A DNA stretch of 64,000 nucleotides from Nodosilinea nodulosa PCC 7104 (lineage in GTDB: Bacteria > Cyanobacteriota > Cyanobacteriia > Phormidesmidales > Phormidesmidaceae): positions 3,218,540-3,282,539 of the forward strand of contig NZ_JH976537.1 in the NCBI RefSeq assembly GCF_000309385.1. The letters run 5' to 3'. The notes beneath the pieces were generated by a model. The model was not told the DNA's origin. It did not search any database and saw nothing but the letters and a program-made list of their open reading frames with translations. The translations under genes and the position numbers were made by a program. How positions within the stretch are numbered: position 1 is the stretch's first letter; every line of letters starts with the position of its first letter. Positions 25,084 to 34,967 of the stretch are shown here, piece by piece.

Positions 25084-26970
25084 ATGAAATTTTCGTGGCG
25101 AGTAGCCTTACTGTGGACCCTGCCGCTGCTGGTAATAGGGTTTTTCTTGTGGCAAGGAGCGTTTTCGTCAGCCCCCGCTGACATGGGCCTAAATGCGGCC
25201 AATACCCGCCTCACCTATGGTCGCTTTCTCGACTATCTCGATGCCGGACGCGTGACGGCGGTCGACCTCTACGACGGCGGCAGAACTGCGATCGTAGAAG
25301 CGGTTGACCCCGAGCTAGACAACCGAGTCATGCGCTGGCGGGTTGACCTGCCGGGCAATTCCCCCGACTTAGTCACCCGTCTACGCACCGCCAACATCAG
25401 CCTCGACTCTCACCCGCCTCGCAACGACGGGGCGCTGGTCGGCGCGCTGGGCAACCTCCTGTTTCCGCTGCTGTTGATTGGCGGCCTGTTCTTTTTGTTC
25501 CGCCGCTCCAGCGGTGGCATGGGCGGCCCCGGCCAGGCAATGAATTTTGGCAAGTCCAAGGCTCGCTTCATGATGGAGGCCAAGACCGGCATCATGTTCG
25601 ACGATGTCGCCGGTATTGACGAAGCCAAGGAAGAGCTGGAAGAGGTCGTCACTTTTTTGAAAAAGCCCGAGCGCTTCACCGCCATTGGGGCGCGCATTCC
25701 CAAGGGTGTGCTGCTGGTCGGCCCTCCCGGAACGGGTAAGACTCTGCTGGCCAAGGCGATCGCAGGTGAGGCGGGCGTGCCCTTCTTCAGCATCTCGGGG
25801 TCTGAGTTTGTGGAAATGTTTGTCGGCGTGGGAGCCTCCCGCGTGCGCGACCTGTTCAAGAAAGCCAAGGAAAACGCTCCCTGCATCATCTTTATCGATG
25901 AGATTGACGCCGTCGGTCGGCAGCGGGGTGCGGGTATCGGCGGCGGCAACGACGAGCGCGAGCAAACCCTCAACCAGCTGCTCACCGAAATGGACGGTTT
26001 TGAGGGCAATACCGGCATCATTATCATTGCCGCCACCAACCGGGCCGACGTGCTCGACTCGGCCCTGCTGCGCCCCGGTCGCTTCGACCGCCAGGTGATG
26101 GTAGACCCGCCCGATATCAAGGGCCGCGTCGAAATCCTCGGAGTTCATGCCCGCAACAAGAAGCTGTCGGAAGATATTTCCCTAGAGGCGATCGCCCGCC
26201 GCACCCCCGGCTTTACCGGGGCCGATTTGGCCAACCTGCTCAACGAGGCCGCTATTCTCACCGCCCGCCGCCGCAAAGATGCCATGACCATGGCCGAGGT
26301 GGACGATGCGGTAGACCGCGTCATCGCGGGCATGGAGGGTACGCCCCTGGTGGACAGCAAGAGCAAGCGGCTGATTGCTTACCACGAAATTGGCCACGCT
26401 ATCATCGGCACCCTGGTCAAAGATCACGACCCGGTGCAGAAGGTGACGCTGATTCCTCGCGGCCAGGCCCAGGGGCTGACCTGGTTTACCCCCAGCGAAG
26501 AGCAGATGCTGATTTCTCGCGCTCAAATCCTGGCCAGAATTACCGGCGCCCTGGGCGGCCGCGCGGCGGAAGATGTCATCTTTGGCGATGCGGAAGTGAC
26601 CACAGGGGCAGGCAATGACCTCCAGCAGGTGAGCAACATGGCGCGGCAGATGGTCACCCGCTTCGGCATGTCTGATCTGGGGCCGCTCTCCCTGGAGAGT
26701 TCCCAGGGCGAAGTTTTCCTCGGTCGCGACTGGCTCTCTCGCTCAGAATACTCCGAGGAAGTGTCCTCGCGCATTGATGGGCAGGTGAGACTGATCGTAG
26801 ACAGCTGCTATGAGAACGCCAAGCGCATCATGAACGAAAACCGTGCCCTGGTCGATCGCCTCGTCGATCTGCTGGTGGAGCGCGAAACCATTGACGGTGA
26901 CGAGTTCCGCCAGATTGTTTCTGAGTACACCGTGGTGCCCGACAAGCAGCAGTTTGTACCTCAGCTCTAG
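25084..26970 (+). CDS. ftsH: ATP-dependent zinc metalloprotease FtsH (FtsH2 type)
   Basis: This 628-residue thylakoid or plasma membrane protease degrades damaged proteins, notably photosystem II D1. The N-terminus [20 protein letters not shown] is one membrane helix, followed by a lumenal domain and a second helix near 117-140. AAA motifs: GPPGTGKT (about 213), [13 protein letters not shown] and the SRH arginines in [21 protein letters not shown]. The protease zinc site is HEIGH (about 434-438) with a further Asp in [10 protein letters not shown]. The N-terminus resembles Synechocystis FtsH2 (slr0228), which assembles with FtsH3. Confidence 0.96.
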   Translation: MKFSWRVALLWTLPLLVIGFFLWQGAFSSAPADMGLNAANTRLTYGRFLDYLDAGRVTAVDLYDGGRTAIVEAVDPELDNRVMRWRVDLPGNSPDLVTRLRTANISLDSHPPRNDGALVGALGNLLFPLLLIGGLFFLFRRSSGGMGGPGQAMNFGKSKARFMMEAKTGIMFDDVAGIDEAKEELEEVVTFLKKPERFTAIGARIPKGVLLVGPPGTGKTLLAKAIAGEAGVPFFSISGSEFVEMFVGVGASRVRDLFKKAKENAPCIIFIDEIDAVGRQRGAGIGGGNDEREQTLNQLLTEMDGFEGNTGIIIIAATNRADVLDSALLRPGRFDRQVMVDPPDIKGRVEILGVHARNKKLSEDISLEAIARRTPGFTGADLANLLNEAAILTARRRKDAMTMAEVDDAVDRVIAGMEGTPLVDSKSKRLIAYHEIGHAIIGTLVKDHDPVQKVTLIPRGQAQGLTWFTPSEEQMLISRAQILARITGALGGRAAEDVIFGDAEVTTGAGNDLQQVSNMARQMVTRFGMSDLGPLSLESSQGEVFLGRDWLSRSEYSEEVSSRIDGQVRLIVDSCYENAKRIMNENRALVDRLVDLLVERETIDGDEFRQIVSEYTVVPDKQQFVPQL

Positions 26971-27009
26971 GATGGTTTACTCGGATTCCTGTCCGACCTG
27001 ACTGTAACC

Positions 27010-27040
27010 AAGGCTCGCCCCCAGCGGACGAGCCTTTTTA
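27010..27040 (+). terminator. Rho-independent terminator of ftsH
   Basis: AGGCTCG and CGAGCCT enclose an 11-base loop, and the stem is followed by TTTTTAGCGTTTTT. It lies 40 bases after the ftsH stop and just before the next gene. Confidence 0.85.
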
Positions 27041-27067
27041 GCGTTTTTAGTGATAGAGATATGCTCT

Positions 27068-28144
27068 ATGCCTGGCCCTACGCTCTACATCGCAATTACT
27101 AACCACGGCTTTGGTCACGCTACCCGCGCCGCTTCCGTGGCTGCTGAGGTTAAAGCTCTGCGCCCCGATGTGGATCTGGTGCTGGCCACCACGGCTCCCC
27201 AGTGGCTACTCGATGACTATGTGCTCGCAGCCTATGAATACCGTCCGGTGGCCTTTGACATTGGCGTACTTCAGGCCGATAGCCTGAGTATGGATCTGCC
27301 TGCTACCCTGGCTCAGCTCCAGCAGATTCAGGCCCACCAGGCGGAGACCGTTGCAGCGGAGGCCGCCTACCTGAGGCAGCGGGGGGTAGATCTGGTGCTG
27401 GCCGATATTCCGCCGCTGGCCACGGCGATCGCCCATGCCGCCGATATCCCCTGCTGGATGATGAGCAACTTTGGCTGGGATTTTATCTATCGAGACTTTG
27501 GCTCAGCGTTCACCGCCACTGCCGACTGGATTGGGGCCTGCTTTGGCCAGTGCGATCGCCTCTTTCGCCTCCCCTTTCACGAACCCATGTCCGCCTTCCC
27601 CCAGGTCGAAGATGTGGGCCTGACTGGCGGCACCCCGCGCTACAGGGCCGCAGACCTGACAGCCCGCTGGCATCTCCAGACCCCGCGATCGCGCACGGTT
27701 CTGCTCACCTTTGGCGGGCTGGGGCTAGAGGCTATTCCCTACCACCATTTGGCTAAGTTTCCAGACTGGCAGTTTCTCACCTTTGATCGCGATGCGCCAG
27801 ATTTAGCCAACCTGCTCAAGCTGCCCCGGCGGGGCTTGCGCCCGGTAGATGTCATGCCCCTGTGCGGCCGGATTGTGTCAAAACCGGGATTTAGCACCTT
27901 CTCGGAGGCCTGCCGCCTGGGCGTGCCCATTGTCACTATTCCCCGCGACGACTTTGCCGAAGGTCCTGTGCTGGTTCGCGGCATGCAAAACTACAGCTGG
28001 CACCGAATTGTCAGCCCCGCCGAATTTTTTCAGGGGGAGTGGGAGTTTTTGGCCCAGCCTCTGCACCCGCCGCGTACGACAGATGCGATCGCCCAGCATG
28101 GCAGTGAGCAGATCGCCCAGGCCATCGTTGACTACCTAACCTGA
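27068..28144 (+). CDS. MurG-like GT-B glycosyltransferase, C-terminus altered by an insertion
   Basis: About 358 residues. TLYIAITNHGFGHATRAASVA is the N-terminal sugar-acceptor loop of MurG-like and anthranilate-type UDP-sugar transferases. SKPGFSTFSEACRLGVPIVTIPRDDFAEG is the donor-binding half. The last codons (DYLT, stop) come from an insertion: the stop TGA lies within an IS982-type end starting at 28139. Removing the whole block 28139-30931 would extend the protein with SPQESLPFTRA. ATG 27068 is preferred over a GTG at 27050. The substrate is unknown. Confidence 0.83.
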   Translation: MPGPTLYIAITNHGFGHATRAASVAAEVKALRPDVDLVLATTAPQWLLDDYVLAAYEYRPVAFDIGVLQADSLSMDLPATLAQLQQIQAHQAETVAAEAAYLRQRGVDLVLADIPPLATAIAHAADIPCWMMSNFGWDFIYRDFGSAFTATADWIGACFGQCDRLFRLPFHEPMSAFPQVEDVGLTGGTPRYRAADLTARWHLQTPRSRTVLLTFGGLGLEAIPYHHLAKFPDWQFLTFDRDAPDLANLLKLPRRGLRPVDVMPLCGRIVSKPGFSTFSEACRLGVPIVTIPRDDFAEGPVLVRGMQNYSWHRIVSPAEFFQGEWEFLAQPLHPPRTTDAIAQHGSEQIAQAIVDYLT

Positions 28145-28301
28145 GTTCGGGATAAGAAAAGACCTTGGCAAAGCAGGCCCACTGTCCCCTCCTTGGGAGG
28201 GGTAGGGTGGGTTGTCTAGGCCAGCATGGCAACTCACCCTATCTAGAAGCTTGTATTTTGCCGTAGGTTTAACCCACCCCGCCCTTCGGGCACCCCTCCT
28301 G

Positions 28302-29821
28302 GGAGCTATCCGTTAGGCACAAATATGTCTAAGCGTTACAGGACGGGCATTTGGGGAACCATTTGCGGGAAGATAAAAGCCGTTGTAACCGTCAGCCAAG
28401 CCATGAACGATTGGATGAGCTAAGACATCAATCCCCGTCATTTCCAAGACCTGCGCCACGCAAAACGCCTGCGCAAGATTGTAACGGCACTGAGCCGACA
28501 TCCCACGGCCAGTGTGCCGTTAGCGAGTCAAACCAGTAGCGAAGCGCAGAGCATTTACCGATTTTGGTCAAACCCTACGGTGAGCAGTGAGGCGATTCTC
28601 AACAGTCATAGCGAGGGCACCGTCGCCCGAGCCCGAGGTTGTGAGACGGTGTTGTCGATTCAAGATAGTACCGACTTTGATTTTACGAGTCATCCGCAAA
28701 CCACTGGCCTGGGCTATCTCAATCAAACCCAACAGCAAGGGATCAAAGTTCATAACTGTTTTGCGGTCAGCGGAGCAGGTGAGCCCCTGGGCCTGCTGCA
28801 TCAACACACCTGGGTGCGTGAGGTTCCCCCGGTAAAACAGAAAGACCGCTCGGCTCAAGAGCGACATCAGCATAAACCGATAGAGGAGAAAGAAAGCTAT
28901 CGCTGGCTGACGACGTTGACGGCGGCTGAAGCCAAGGTATCGGAGCAGGTTCAGCTCGTGCAGGTGGCCGACCGGGAAGCGGATATCTTTGAGCTCTTTG
29001 CCCAACCCCGCCAGGTCAATAGCGAGCTCTTGATTCGGGTGAAGACGAATCGCAGCATCAAACAAGCGTGGGGAAAACTATTCATCGCCTTATCTCAAGC
29101 CCCGGTGCTCGGGGAACTCCAGGTTGAGGTTCGGCGGACACCCCAGCGAGAGGCCCGTATCGCGCGGGTGCACCTGCGGGGCTTGCACGTTACTCTGGCG
29201 GTACCGGAGTATTTGGCCCGGCAAAAGCCATCGCTACAGCCCATCGAGCTCAATGCCCTGTGGGTTGAGGAAATCGGTGTCCCGGCTGATGGGGGCAAGC
29301 CGATTTGCTGGAAACTCCTAACCACGTTGCCGTTGGAGAGCTATGCTCAAGCCTGCCAGTATGTGCGGTGGTACAGCTATCGCTGGCTGATCGAGCGGTT
29401 CCATTTCACCCTTAAAAGCGGCTGCACACTCGAAAACTTGCAACTGCAACACCGAGACCGATTGCTCAAAGCACTCGCCACCTACAGCATCGTCGCTTGG
29501 CGACTGATGTCGATGACCTATCAGGCCCGTCTGACTCCAGAGGCCTCCTGCGACGCGATCCTACAGCCCGAGGAGTGGCGGTTGTTGCGTCGTAAATTCG
29601 CCCCAAAAAGCCGTGCTAAAACACCGCCAACAATGCACCAAGCGATGCTCTGGATTGCCCAACTGGGAGGCTTTTTAGCCCGTAAGAGCGATGGTCAACC
29701 GGGTCTTAAAACGTTGTGGCGCGGCTACACCAAGCTCCATTACATGCTAGAAGGGGCTCGCCTTGTGACCAAAACCTAGTCCGCTATGGCATTGGCCGAC
29801 TTTTGCGTAACGGATAGCTCC
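28302..29821 (+). mobile_element. IS4-type (Tn5-like transposase) insertion sequence
   Basis: The ends are inverted copies of GGAGCTATCCGTTA followed by GGCA or CGCA. The similarity continues outward as CCCCTCCT, so true ends may lie up to eight bases further out on each side. I found no flanking direct repeat. It contains one transposase gene with an early stop codon. Confidence 0.75.
28403..29779 (+). pseudogene. IS4-family (Tn5-like) transposase with a stop at codon 7
   Basis: From ATG 28403 the frame reads MNDWMS, TAA at 28421, then DINPRHFQDLRHAKRLRKIV and on without further stops to 29779. The part before the first GTG (28514) is the family's usual N-terminal DNA-binding region (W-x-x-E, LxDxRLxxR, PTASVPLA), so the TAA probably replaced a GAA. 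The catalytic parts are intact: SIQDSTDFDFT, VADREADIFELF and YSYRWLIERFHFTLKSGC. Translation from GTG 28514 would give 421 residues lacking that N-terminus. Confidence 0.8.
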
Positions 29822-29872
29822 AAGGAGGGGACAGCGTTATCCCAAACTGAGATTACCTAACCTGAGTTCGGG

Positions 29873-30751
29873 TTAAGCCGATGGAGGAAGAGCGAAGTCA
29901 AGATTGAGGGAAGGCTTCTTGGGCTGATGGCAGTAGGCAATCAAGCCACAGATGACATTGACCATGAAGTTGGTAGGGCTGCGATGCCTGGAATGCTCAA
30001 TCTGGGAGATGTTCTTGAGCTGGTCAATGACGGTTTCGACAATGGCGCGCTTGCGGGCCAGTAACTTGTCGGTGAGCCGCATCAAGTGGTTTGTCATGTT
30101 GCGCCTGGGTTTGGCAAAGAACTCGATGCCACAGGTCTCAAAGAGGCGTTCTGCCAGTGCTTTGGAGACATAGCCCCGGTCAGCAAAGACCTTGCCATAG
30201 AGGCCTTGAAGCAAGTCACAGGCGGGCTTGCGGTCGTCGGTATTGCCCGGCGTGATTTGGATGTTGAGCAACTCCCCTTGGTCATTAACCACCAGGTGGA
30301 GCTTGAAGCCAAAGAACCAGTCAACTGAGGTTTTGCCCCGAGCCGCCAGGCCGCGAAACACCTTGTGGCGTCGAATCCGACGGTTGTGGCACACCTTGAG
30401 GCTGCTGCTATCGATAAAGCTGATGCCGCTACAAGCGCCAAAACAGTGCTTCAGGTACACGCATAAGGGCAGCAGAGCCGACGGCATCCACTCCACAAAG
30501 CGGTGATAGCTGACCAGGCCAGGAAAGGCCTCTCGCCAGTGCACGCAGACATGCTTGTTGTAGAACGCCTTGAAGTTGCGATAGTGCTGCTGGTGGAAGC
30601 ACACCAAGATTGTCATCACCTCGCTTAAGCTCAGCGATCGCTGGCGCTGACGGTGTTGAACGCCTTCACCCAGCAGCATCTGGTGCCATTTCGGCTCGAA
30701 CTGACAGCAGAAATCATCAATGTGGCAAAACAGCTCTTCTAGACTATCCAT
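29873..30751 (-). CDS. IS982-family transposase
   Basis: A 292-residue DDE enzyme. IS982 traits: [24 protein letters not shown] at the N-terminus, [21 protein letters not shown] (first Asp), [37 protein letters not shown] (second Asp) and [26 protein letters not shown] (Glu). The frame is intact, so the element may still move. Confidence 0.94.
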   Translation of the reverse strand: MDSLEELFCHIDDFCCQFEPKWHQMLLGEGVQHRQRQRSLSLSEVMTILVCFHQQHYRNFKAFYNKHVCVHWREAFPGLVSYHRFVEWMPSALLPLCVYLKHCFGACSGISFIDSSSLKVCHNRRIRRHKVFRGLAARGKTSVDWFFGFKLHLVVNDQGELLNIQITPGNTDDRKPACDLLQGLYGKVFADRGYVSKALAERLFETCGIEFFAKPRRNMTNHLMRLTDKLLARKRAIVETVIDQLKNISQIEHSRHRSPTNFMVNVICGLIAYCHQPKKPSLNLDFALPPSA

Positions 30752-30776
30752 AGGGGGGCCTGCTGAATCATTTACG

Positions 30777-30886
30777 TGATATAGCCATAGTCACGTTGGT
30801 TAGGACATCCAGGAACCCTATGACCGTTCAAACGTTTGAACGGTCATAGGAGACATGTCTTAACCAGACTGGCTACAGCTATATCA
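30777..30886. repeat. 110-bp hairpin repeat with a 34-bp perfect palindrome at its centre
   Basis: Outer arms TGATATAGC and GCTATATCA with further matching inside (GGTTAGGACAT against ATGTCTTAACC) surround a perfect palindrome at 30817-30850 centred on AACGTT. It lies between the IS982 right end and its transposase start. It may be a MITE inserted into the IS or part of the IS promoter region. Confidence 0.75.
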
Positions 30887-30931
30887 GCTTACAGAGCCCC
30901 TCCTTTCCTTATCCCGAACTCAGGTTACCTA

Positions 30932-31253
30932 TCTCCCCAGGAATCTCTACCCTTTACCCGCGCCTGATCCAGTCGCCCTCTGCGGGCGGGCAGCGCTTAG
31001 AAATATAAAAACAGGCTGAGGACGGTGATGGGCTCAGGAATAGATACAGCACCGGAGTTCACGCCCTGGATCACCTGCTTACCACCATGCATGGCACAGG
31101 CATGGGCCAATGGGCGTCAAGGTCCCTGGCAGCTCAAAAGCCGGACGGTCATGGATGAGATCGCTCGATTGGCCCAGCCCGGGGCCAAATTCGCAGGTAT
31201 AGCAGCCCCAGCCATGGCTATGATCACAAACATAGAATGCTCAAGGAGAAGCT
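30932..31253. other. Intergenic region before the beta-propeller gene
   Basis: It begins with the displaced former C-terminal codons of the glycosyltransferase (30932-30967, ending TGA). The rest has no supported gene. A possible frame at 31025-31327 lacks family features. AAGGAGAAG just before 31254 is the ribosome-binding site of the next gene. Confidence 0.5.
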
Positions 31254-32465
31254 GTGATTCGATCCTCTGTAGCGGTGTTCACCACTGGGCTAATGGCGTT
31301 TACCCTGACGGCGGCTCAGGCCGCTGATTTATCCTTTGCTACCCCAGACGGGGTATTTCGCATGGAACCTGCCGGGGGCGATCGCCAAACGCTTTTGCCC
31401 GAGGGCGATCGCACTCTGACGGATCTGGCCTGGTCGAGCGATGGGCAACAGCTGGCAGTGGTGCAAAACTACAGCGAAGTCTACCGCATTGAGCCAGGGG
31501 CCGAGGCGCCACAACTGGTGTTTACCAGCAGTTGCCCGCGCTCCCCCAGCCTCGAACTCCTCTGGCAGCGCGATCGCGACACCCTGGTGATCAAACAGCG
31601 CTGCCCTACTCCCATTCCTGGAGAACTGGGCCAGATCGACCTTTTTCTCAGTACCGCCAGTGGGACTGTAACCCCCCTAGATATCTTGCCTGCGGCCCTA
31701 GAGTCTGACCTGTACTTATCTCCCGATGGCAGCCAAGTTGCCTACGTAACGGGCCAGCATATCTTTGTGGCCGCCCTAGACGGCGGCCGCCCCCGCCGGA
31801 TTACCCAAACCCCAGGCACCTATGCCGCTGCCGGGAGCCCCCTGGCCTGGTCCCCCGATGGCACTCACCTGGCCTTTTACGAGGGAAGCTACCCGCTCCA
31901 GCGCCTCAATGTGGTAAGTGCCGACGGCGGCGATCGCCGCCTGCTCACCCCCGATCCCAACTTTCAGATCTATCGCAGCCGCATCCTGTGGTCCCCCGAC
32001 AGCCGCTACATCGCCTTCTACAAGCCGTTCAACCCTCCTTTTAGCAACCAGGAAGTCATTTCCCTGGTAAACATCAACACTGGCGAAACCCAAATGGTTA
32101 CCCGGCCTGGCTTTTACGATGCCCTCAGCTGGGCTCCCGATAGCCAGCAGTTGGTCTTTGCTTCCGGGGCCCAGGCCGGGCAGCAGACCTTGTTTCGGCT
32201 CAACCTGGTCGATCAGGACTTTACCGCCCTCACGACCCAGCCCTTGCAGAATGTTCTAGACAGCCAGTGGTCCCCGACGGGCGACTGGATCGCCTTCACC
32301 GCCACCCCGCCCGACGACCCCATGGGCAGCCAGGTGCTGTATCGGGTGCACCCCGACGGCAGTCAGCTCGCCCCCCTGACCGGCATCGACGAGTACGTTT
32401 ATCCCTTTGTCTGGGTCCCGGCATCCCTAGCGACTCAGCCTGGCGGGCTAAGCGAAGCTCCCTAG
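31254..32465 (+). CDS. Secreted TolB-like beta-propeller protein
   Basis: A 403-residue protein starting at GTG 31254, with AAGGAGAA ideally placed. A signal peptide (MIRSSVAVFTTGLMAFTLTA, cleavage after AQA) sends it to the periplasm or outside. Five or more PD40/WD40-like blades are visible: LAWSSDGQQLAVV, LAWSPDGTHLAFY, ILWSPDSRYIAFY, LSWAPDSQQLVFA and SQWSPTGDWIAFT. It lacks the N-terminal domain of true TolB, so binding of a partner or envelope polymer is all that can be proposed. Its end overlaps dusA by 18 bases, tail to tail. Confidence 0.85.
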   Translation: MIRSSVAVFTTGLMAFTLTAAQAADLSFATPDGVFRMEPAGGDRQTLLPEGDRTLTDLAWSSDGQQLAVVQNYSEVYRIEPGAEAPQLVFTSSCPRSPSLELLWQRDRDTLVIKQRCPTPIPGELGQIDLFLSTASGTVTPLDILPAALESDLYLSPDGSQVAYVTGQHIFVAALDGGRPRRITQTPGTYAAAGSPLAWSPDGTHLAFYEGSYPLQRLNVVSADGGDRRLLTPDPNFQIYRSRILWSPDSRYIAFYKPFNPPFSNQEVISLVNINTGETQMVTRPGFYDALSWAPDSQQLVFASGAQAGQQTLFRLNLVDQDFTALTTQPLQNVLDSQWSPTGDWIAFTATPPDDPMGSQVLYRVHPDGSQLAPLTGIDEYVYPFVWVPASLATQPGGLSEAP

Positions 32466-33512
32466 CTGGCGCTGCTGGAGCTGGTGCTGAATCTCGCCCT
32501 GACGCTGTACGGCGGCCAGGGCCTCCTGTACCACTGCGGCTCCGGCCTCTGGTTTACAGGATTCCTCGGTTAAAATTTGCTTCCACAGGCGGCTGCCGGG
32601 CTGCCCGGCAAACAGCATCAGCATATGGCGGGTAATTTTATTGAGCTTTAGCCCCTGGCGCACCCAGTGGTCAATATAGGGCAGCATGGCTTCGACCACC
32701 CGCTGACGGCTGAGGGCAGGCTTGCCCGCGGCAAAAAACCGTTGGTCAACGTCTGAGAATAGGTAGGGATGGTCGTAGGCGGCTCGCCCAATCATGACGC
32801 CATCGACCTTTGACAGCTGCTCAGCCACCGATTCTAGGCCCGTAAAGCCGCCGTTGATTTCAATCCACAGGTGCGGAAAGGCCTGCTTGAGGCGGTGCAC
32901 ATCGCCGTAGCGCAGGGGAGGAATGGTGCGGTTGTCCCTGGGGCTTAGCCCCTGGAGCCAGGCCTTGCGGGCGTGGACGGTAAAGTGACGGCAGCCCGTC
33001 TGCGCCACAGTATCGACAAAATTCACCATGTCTTCGTAACGATCTAGCTCGTCTACGCCAATCCGATGTTTGACGCTGACGGGCAGCGCGCTGGCGGCCA
33101 TCATGGCCGCAACGCCTTCGGCGACTCGATCGGGCTGGGTCATCAGACAGGCCCCAAAGTTGCCGCTGCGGACGCGATCGCTGGGGCAGCCCACGTTGAG
33201 GTTAATGGCGTCGTAGCCAAAGTCGGCGGCCACGCGGGCGCAGGTGGCCAGCATCTGCGGATCGTCGCCCCCCACCTGGAGCACCAGGGGAGATTCACTG
33301 GGGGTGAAGCCCAGCAAATGCTCGCGATCGCCGTGTAGAATCGCCTGGGCCGTCACCATTTCGGTGTAGAGCAGTGTCTGCCGAGTAATCTGCCGCATGA
33401 AGTAGCGGTAGTGGCGATCGGTGCGATCCATCATGGGCGCAATGCTGACTGGCACCTCAATGGCCGTCGCTGCTCCAAACGTATTTGCCAAAAGTTGTGT
33501 CGATACGGCCAT
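32448..33512 (-). CDS. dusA: tRNA-dihydrouridine synthase A
   Basis: A 354-residue FMN enzyme reducing uridines in the tRNA D-loop. Signature parts: VSIAPMMDRTDRHYRYFMR, LQVGGDDPQMLA, AINLNVGCPSDRVRSGNFGACLM (catalytic Cys), VSVKHRIGVDELD, HARKAWLQGLSPRDNRTIPPL and IEINGGFTGLESV with MIGRAAYDHPYLF. The DusA-type RTDRHYR and SPRDNR blocks separate it from DusB and DusC. Length is normal. Confidence 0.95.
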   Translation of the reverse strand: MAVSTQLLANTFGAATAIEVPVSIAPMMDRTDRHYRYFMRQITRQTLLYTEMVTAQAILHGDREHLLGFTPSESPLVLQVGGDDPQMLATCARVAADFGYDAINLNVGCPSDRVRSGNFGACLMTQPDRVAEGVAAMMAASALPVSVKHRIGVDELDRYEDMVNFVDTVAQTGCRHFTVHARKAWLQGLSPRDNRTIPPLRYGDVHRLKQAFPHLWIEINGGFTGLESVAEQLSKVDGVMIGRAAYDHPYLFSDVDQRFFAAGKPALSRQRVVEAMLPYIDHWVRQGLKLNKITRHMLMLFAGQPGSRLWKQILTEESCKPEAGAAVVQEALAAVQRQGEIQHQLQQRQLGSFA

Positions 33513-33700
33513 AGAACCGCGCGTTTCGGTGGTCTTTGCCTTCGCAGTTTAGCACTCTAGCTCTGTCTATCCGAAGGCTTATCTATTCTGACCTATAGAT
33601 CTGATAGGTAGGTTTTAGGGCGGTTCTCCACAGCTTTAGACCAGTTTTCTACACTGTGAAACTGCCTGTTTTATTGACATGATTTAGGCATCACTTTCAG

Positions 33701-33997
33701 ATGAATAGCTCCATGAACAATGCGATTGGCTCCTTTTACAACTGGTATAAAGCAACCCTGCGCAATACTAAATACCGCTGGGTTTTAGTTTTAGGAACGT
33801 TGATTTATCTGGTTTCTCCCATCGATATTGCTCCCGACTTTCTGCCCATTATTGGCTGGGTTGACGATGGGCTGCTGGCCACCCTGCTAGTGACTGAGAT
33901 GTCTCAGATTGCTCTGGAGTATCTGAATAAGCGTAAGCAGCCCGGTGCCAGCTCTGCCGATAGCGCTGTTAATCCCATTACCACCGTCGAAATTTAG
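33701..33997 (+). CDS. DUF1232 (YkvA-like) membrane protein
   Basis: This 98-residue protein contains VLVLGTLIYLVSPIDIAPDFLPIIGWVDDGLLATLL, the DUF1232 hallmark (YLxSPIDxxPDFxPxxGxxDD), as one hydrophobic hairpin. The family is widespread; its function is not established. The start could be ATG 33701 or 33713. The following 175 bases hold only a weak hairpin (GGGGATG and CATCCCC near 34050-34075). Confidence 0.9.
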   Translation: MNSSMNNAIGSFYNWYKATLRNTKYRWVLVLGTLIYLVSPIDIAPDFLPIIGWVDDGLLATLLVTEMSQIALEYLNKRKQPGASSADSAVNPITTVEI

Positions 33998-34172
33998 GCT
34001 GGGCTGTTGGCTTTTAGGCGCTTTGCCGTTACACCTATTTTTTTGGAGGGGATGTCGTCACCTGTTGGCATCCCCTTGCCTATGACTGGCAGCAGTCAGG
34101 CGGATCGCGGGAGCTTGCGATAAATTGAAGGCGAATCGATCTGACCTGCCCATTTCCCCAGAGGACTTTCCC

Positions 34173-34550
34173 ATGACTACCGCCACCAACGTCTTGGGCA
34201 CCCCCCTTGCCCCCTGTTGCACCTCGCCCATGACCGGTTTTTACCGCGATGGCTGCTGCAACACCGGGGCTGGGGACATGGGCGTGCACGTGGTATGTGC
34301 CGAGATGACCCCTGAATTTTTGGCGTTTACCAAAGCCCAGGGCAACGATCTCTCTACTCCAGTGCCTGCGTTTCAGTTTCCAGGGCTAAAGCCGGGCGAT
34401 CGCTGGTGTCTGTGTGCCGCTCGCTGGCAAGAGGCCCTAGAGGCTGGGGTTGCCCCGCCAGTAATGCTCGATGGCACCCATGCCGCTGCCGTCGAGCACG
34501 TTTCCCTCTCCGACCTCAAGGCCCACGCTCTAGATGCGCCTGAGAGCTAA
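34173..34550 (+). CDS. DUF2237 family protein
   Basis: 125 residues from ATG 34173, with AGAGGA upstream. The DUF2237 pattern is clear: NVLGTPLAPCC, TGFYRDGCCNTGAGDMGVHVVCAEMT, FLAFTKAQGNDLSTP and GDRWCLCAARWQEALEAG. Conserved cysteines (CC, CC, CLC) suggest metal or thiol chemistry, but no function is proven. The longer frame from 34125 lacks family similarity before this Met. Confidence 0.92.
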   Translation: MTTATNVLGTPLAPCCTSPMTGFYRDGCCNTGAGDMGVHVVCAEMTPEFLAFTKAQGNDLSTPVPAFQFPGLKPGDRWCLCAARWQEALEAGVAPPVMLDGTHAAAVEHVSLSDLKAHALDAPES

Positions 34551-34627
34551 TTTGGGTAACCGACTCCTGGGTAAAAACCAGCCCTGACTCAGGCCTTAAT
34601 TTCAATTTAGGAACTGGGAGTCTCGGC

Positions 34628-34954
34628 TCAGGTCAGCCGCACTGCGGTGCCGCTGGCGGCCACCATCAGCATATTGCCGCCGTTGTTGATTTCGAGCGAT
34701 TCGTAGTCAATATCGACGGCAATGATCGCGTCCGCCCCTAGCTCTTGAGCAGCCTGCATCATTTCTTTAATCGCCGTGTTGCGGGCCTGGCGCAGCGAAT
34801 GCTCGTAAGCCCCCGATCGCCCGCCCACCACATCGCGAATGCCCGCGAAAAAGTCCTTAAAAATGTTGGCGCCTAAAATCGCCTCGCCATTGACAAGACC
34901 GCAGTACTCAGTCACCTGGCGGCCATCGACGTTGGGACCTGTGGTTAAAATCAT
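34628..34954 (-). CDS. YbjQ family (UPF0145/DUF74) protein
   Basis: 108 residues: [51 protein letters not shown], then [29 protein letters not shown]. This is the standard YbjQ architecture, a pentameric alpha-beta protein often labelled heavy-metal-binding, with unproven function. It starts 13 bases after the nadC stop on the same strand, so they probably share a transcript. Confidence 0.93.
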   Translation of the reverse strand: MILTTGPNVDGRQVTEYCGLVNGEAILGANIFKDFFAGIRDVVGGRSGAYEHSLRQARNTAIKEMMQAAQELGADAIIAVDIDYESLEINNGGNMLMVAASGTAVRLT

Positions 34955-34967
34955 GGGTTACCTCCCG

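Larger units (their letters stand above)
28139..29853. mobile_element. IS982-related small element carrying an IS4-type insertion
   Basis: The left end ACCTGAGTTCGGGATAA and the inward-read right end ATCTCAGTTTGGGATAA are near-matching inverted repeats that resemble the ends of the neighbouring IS982. TACCTA flanks both sides (28133-28138 and 29854-29859). Without the IS4-type element the body is about 195 bases and rich in internal complementarity (CTGTCCCCTCCTTGG against CCAAGGAGGGGACAG), so it was probably a non-coding MITE. The interpretation is inferred from ends and duplications. Confidence 0.6.
29860..30925 (-). mobile_element. IS982-family insertion sequence, 1066 bp
   Basis: The ends are perfect for 13 bases (ACCTGAGTTCGGG and CCCGAACTCAGGT). 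The 6-bp direct repeat TACCTA flanks the element (29854-29859 and 30926-30931). The transposase is on the minus strand. Its upstream end carries a 110-base hairpin repeat (30777-30886) that makes the element longer than the transposase requires. It abuts the IS982-related small element and shares its target sequence. Confidence 0.9.

Noticed and set aside
31025..31327. Plus-strand frame before the beta-propeller gene
   Set aside because: No motif, an odd residue mixture, and it runs out of frame across the well-supported GTG start at 31254.
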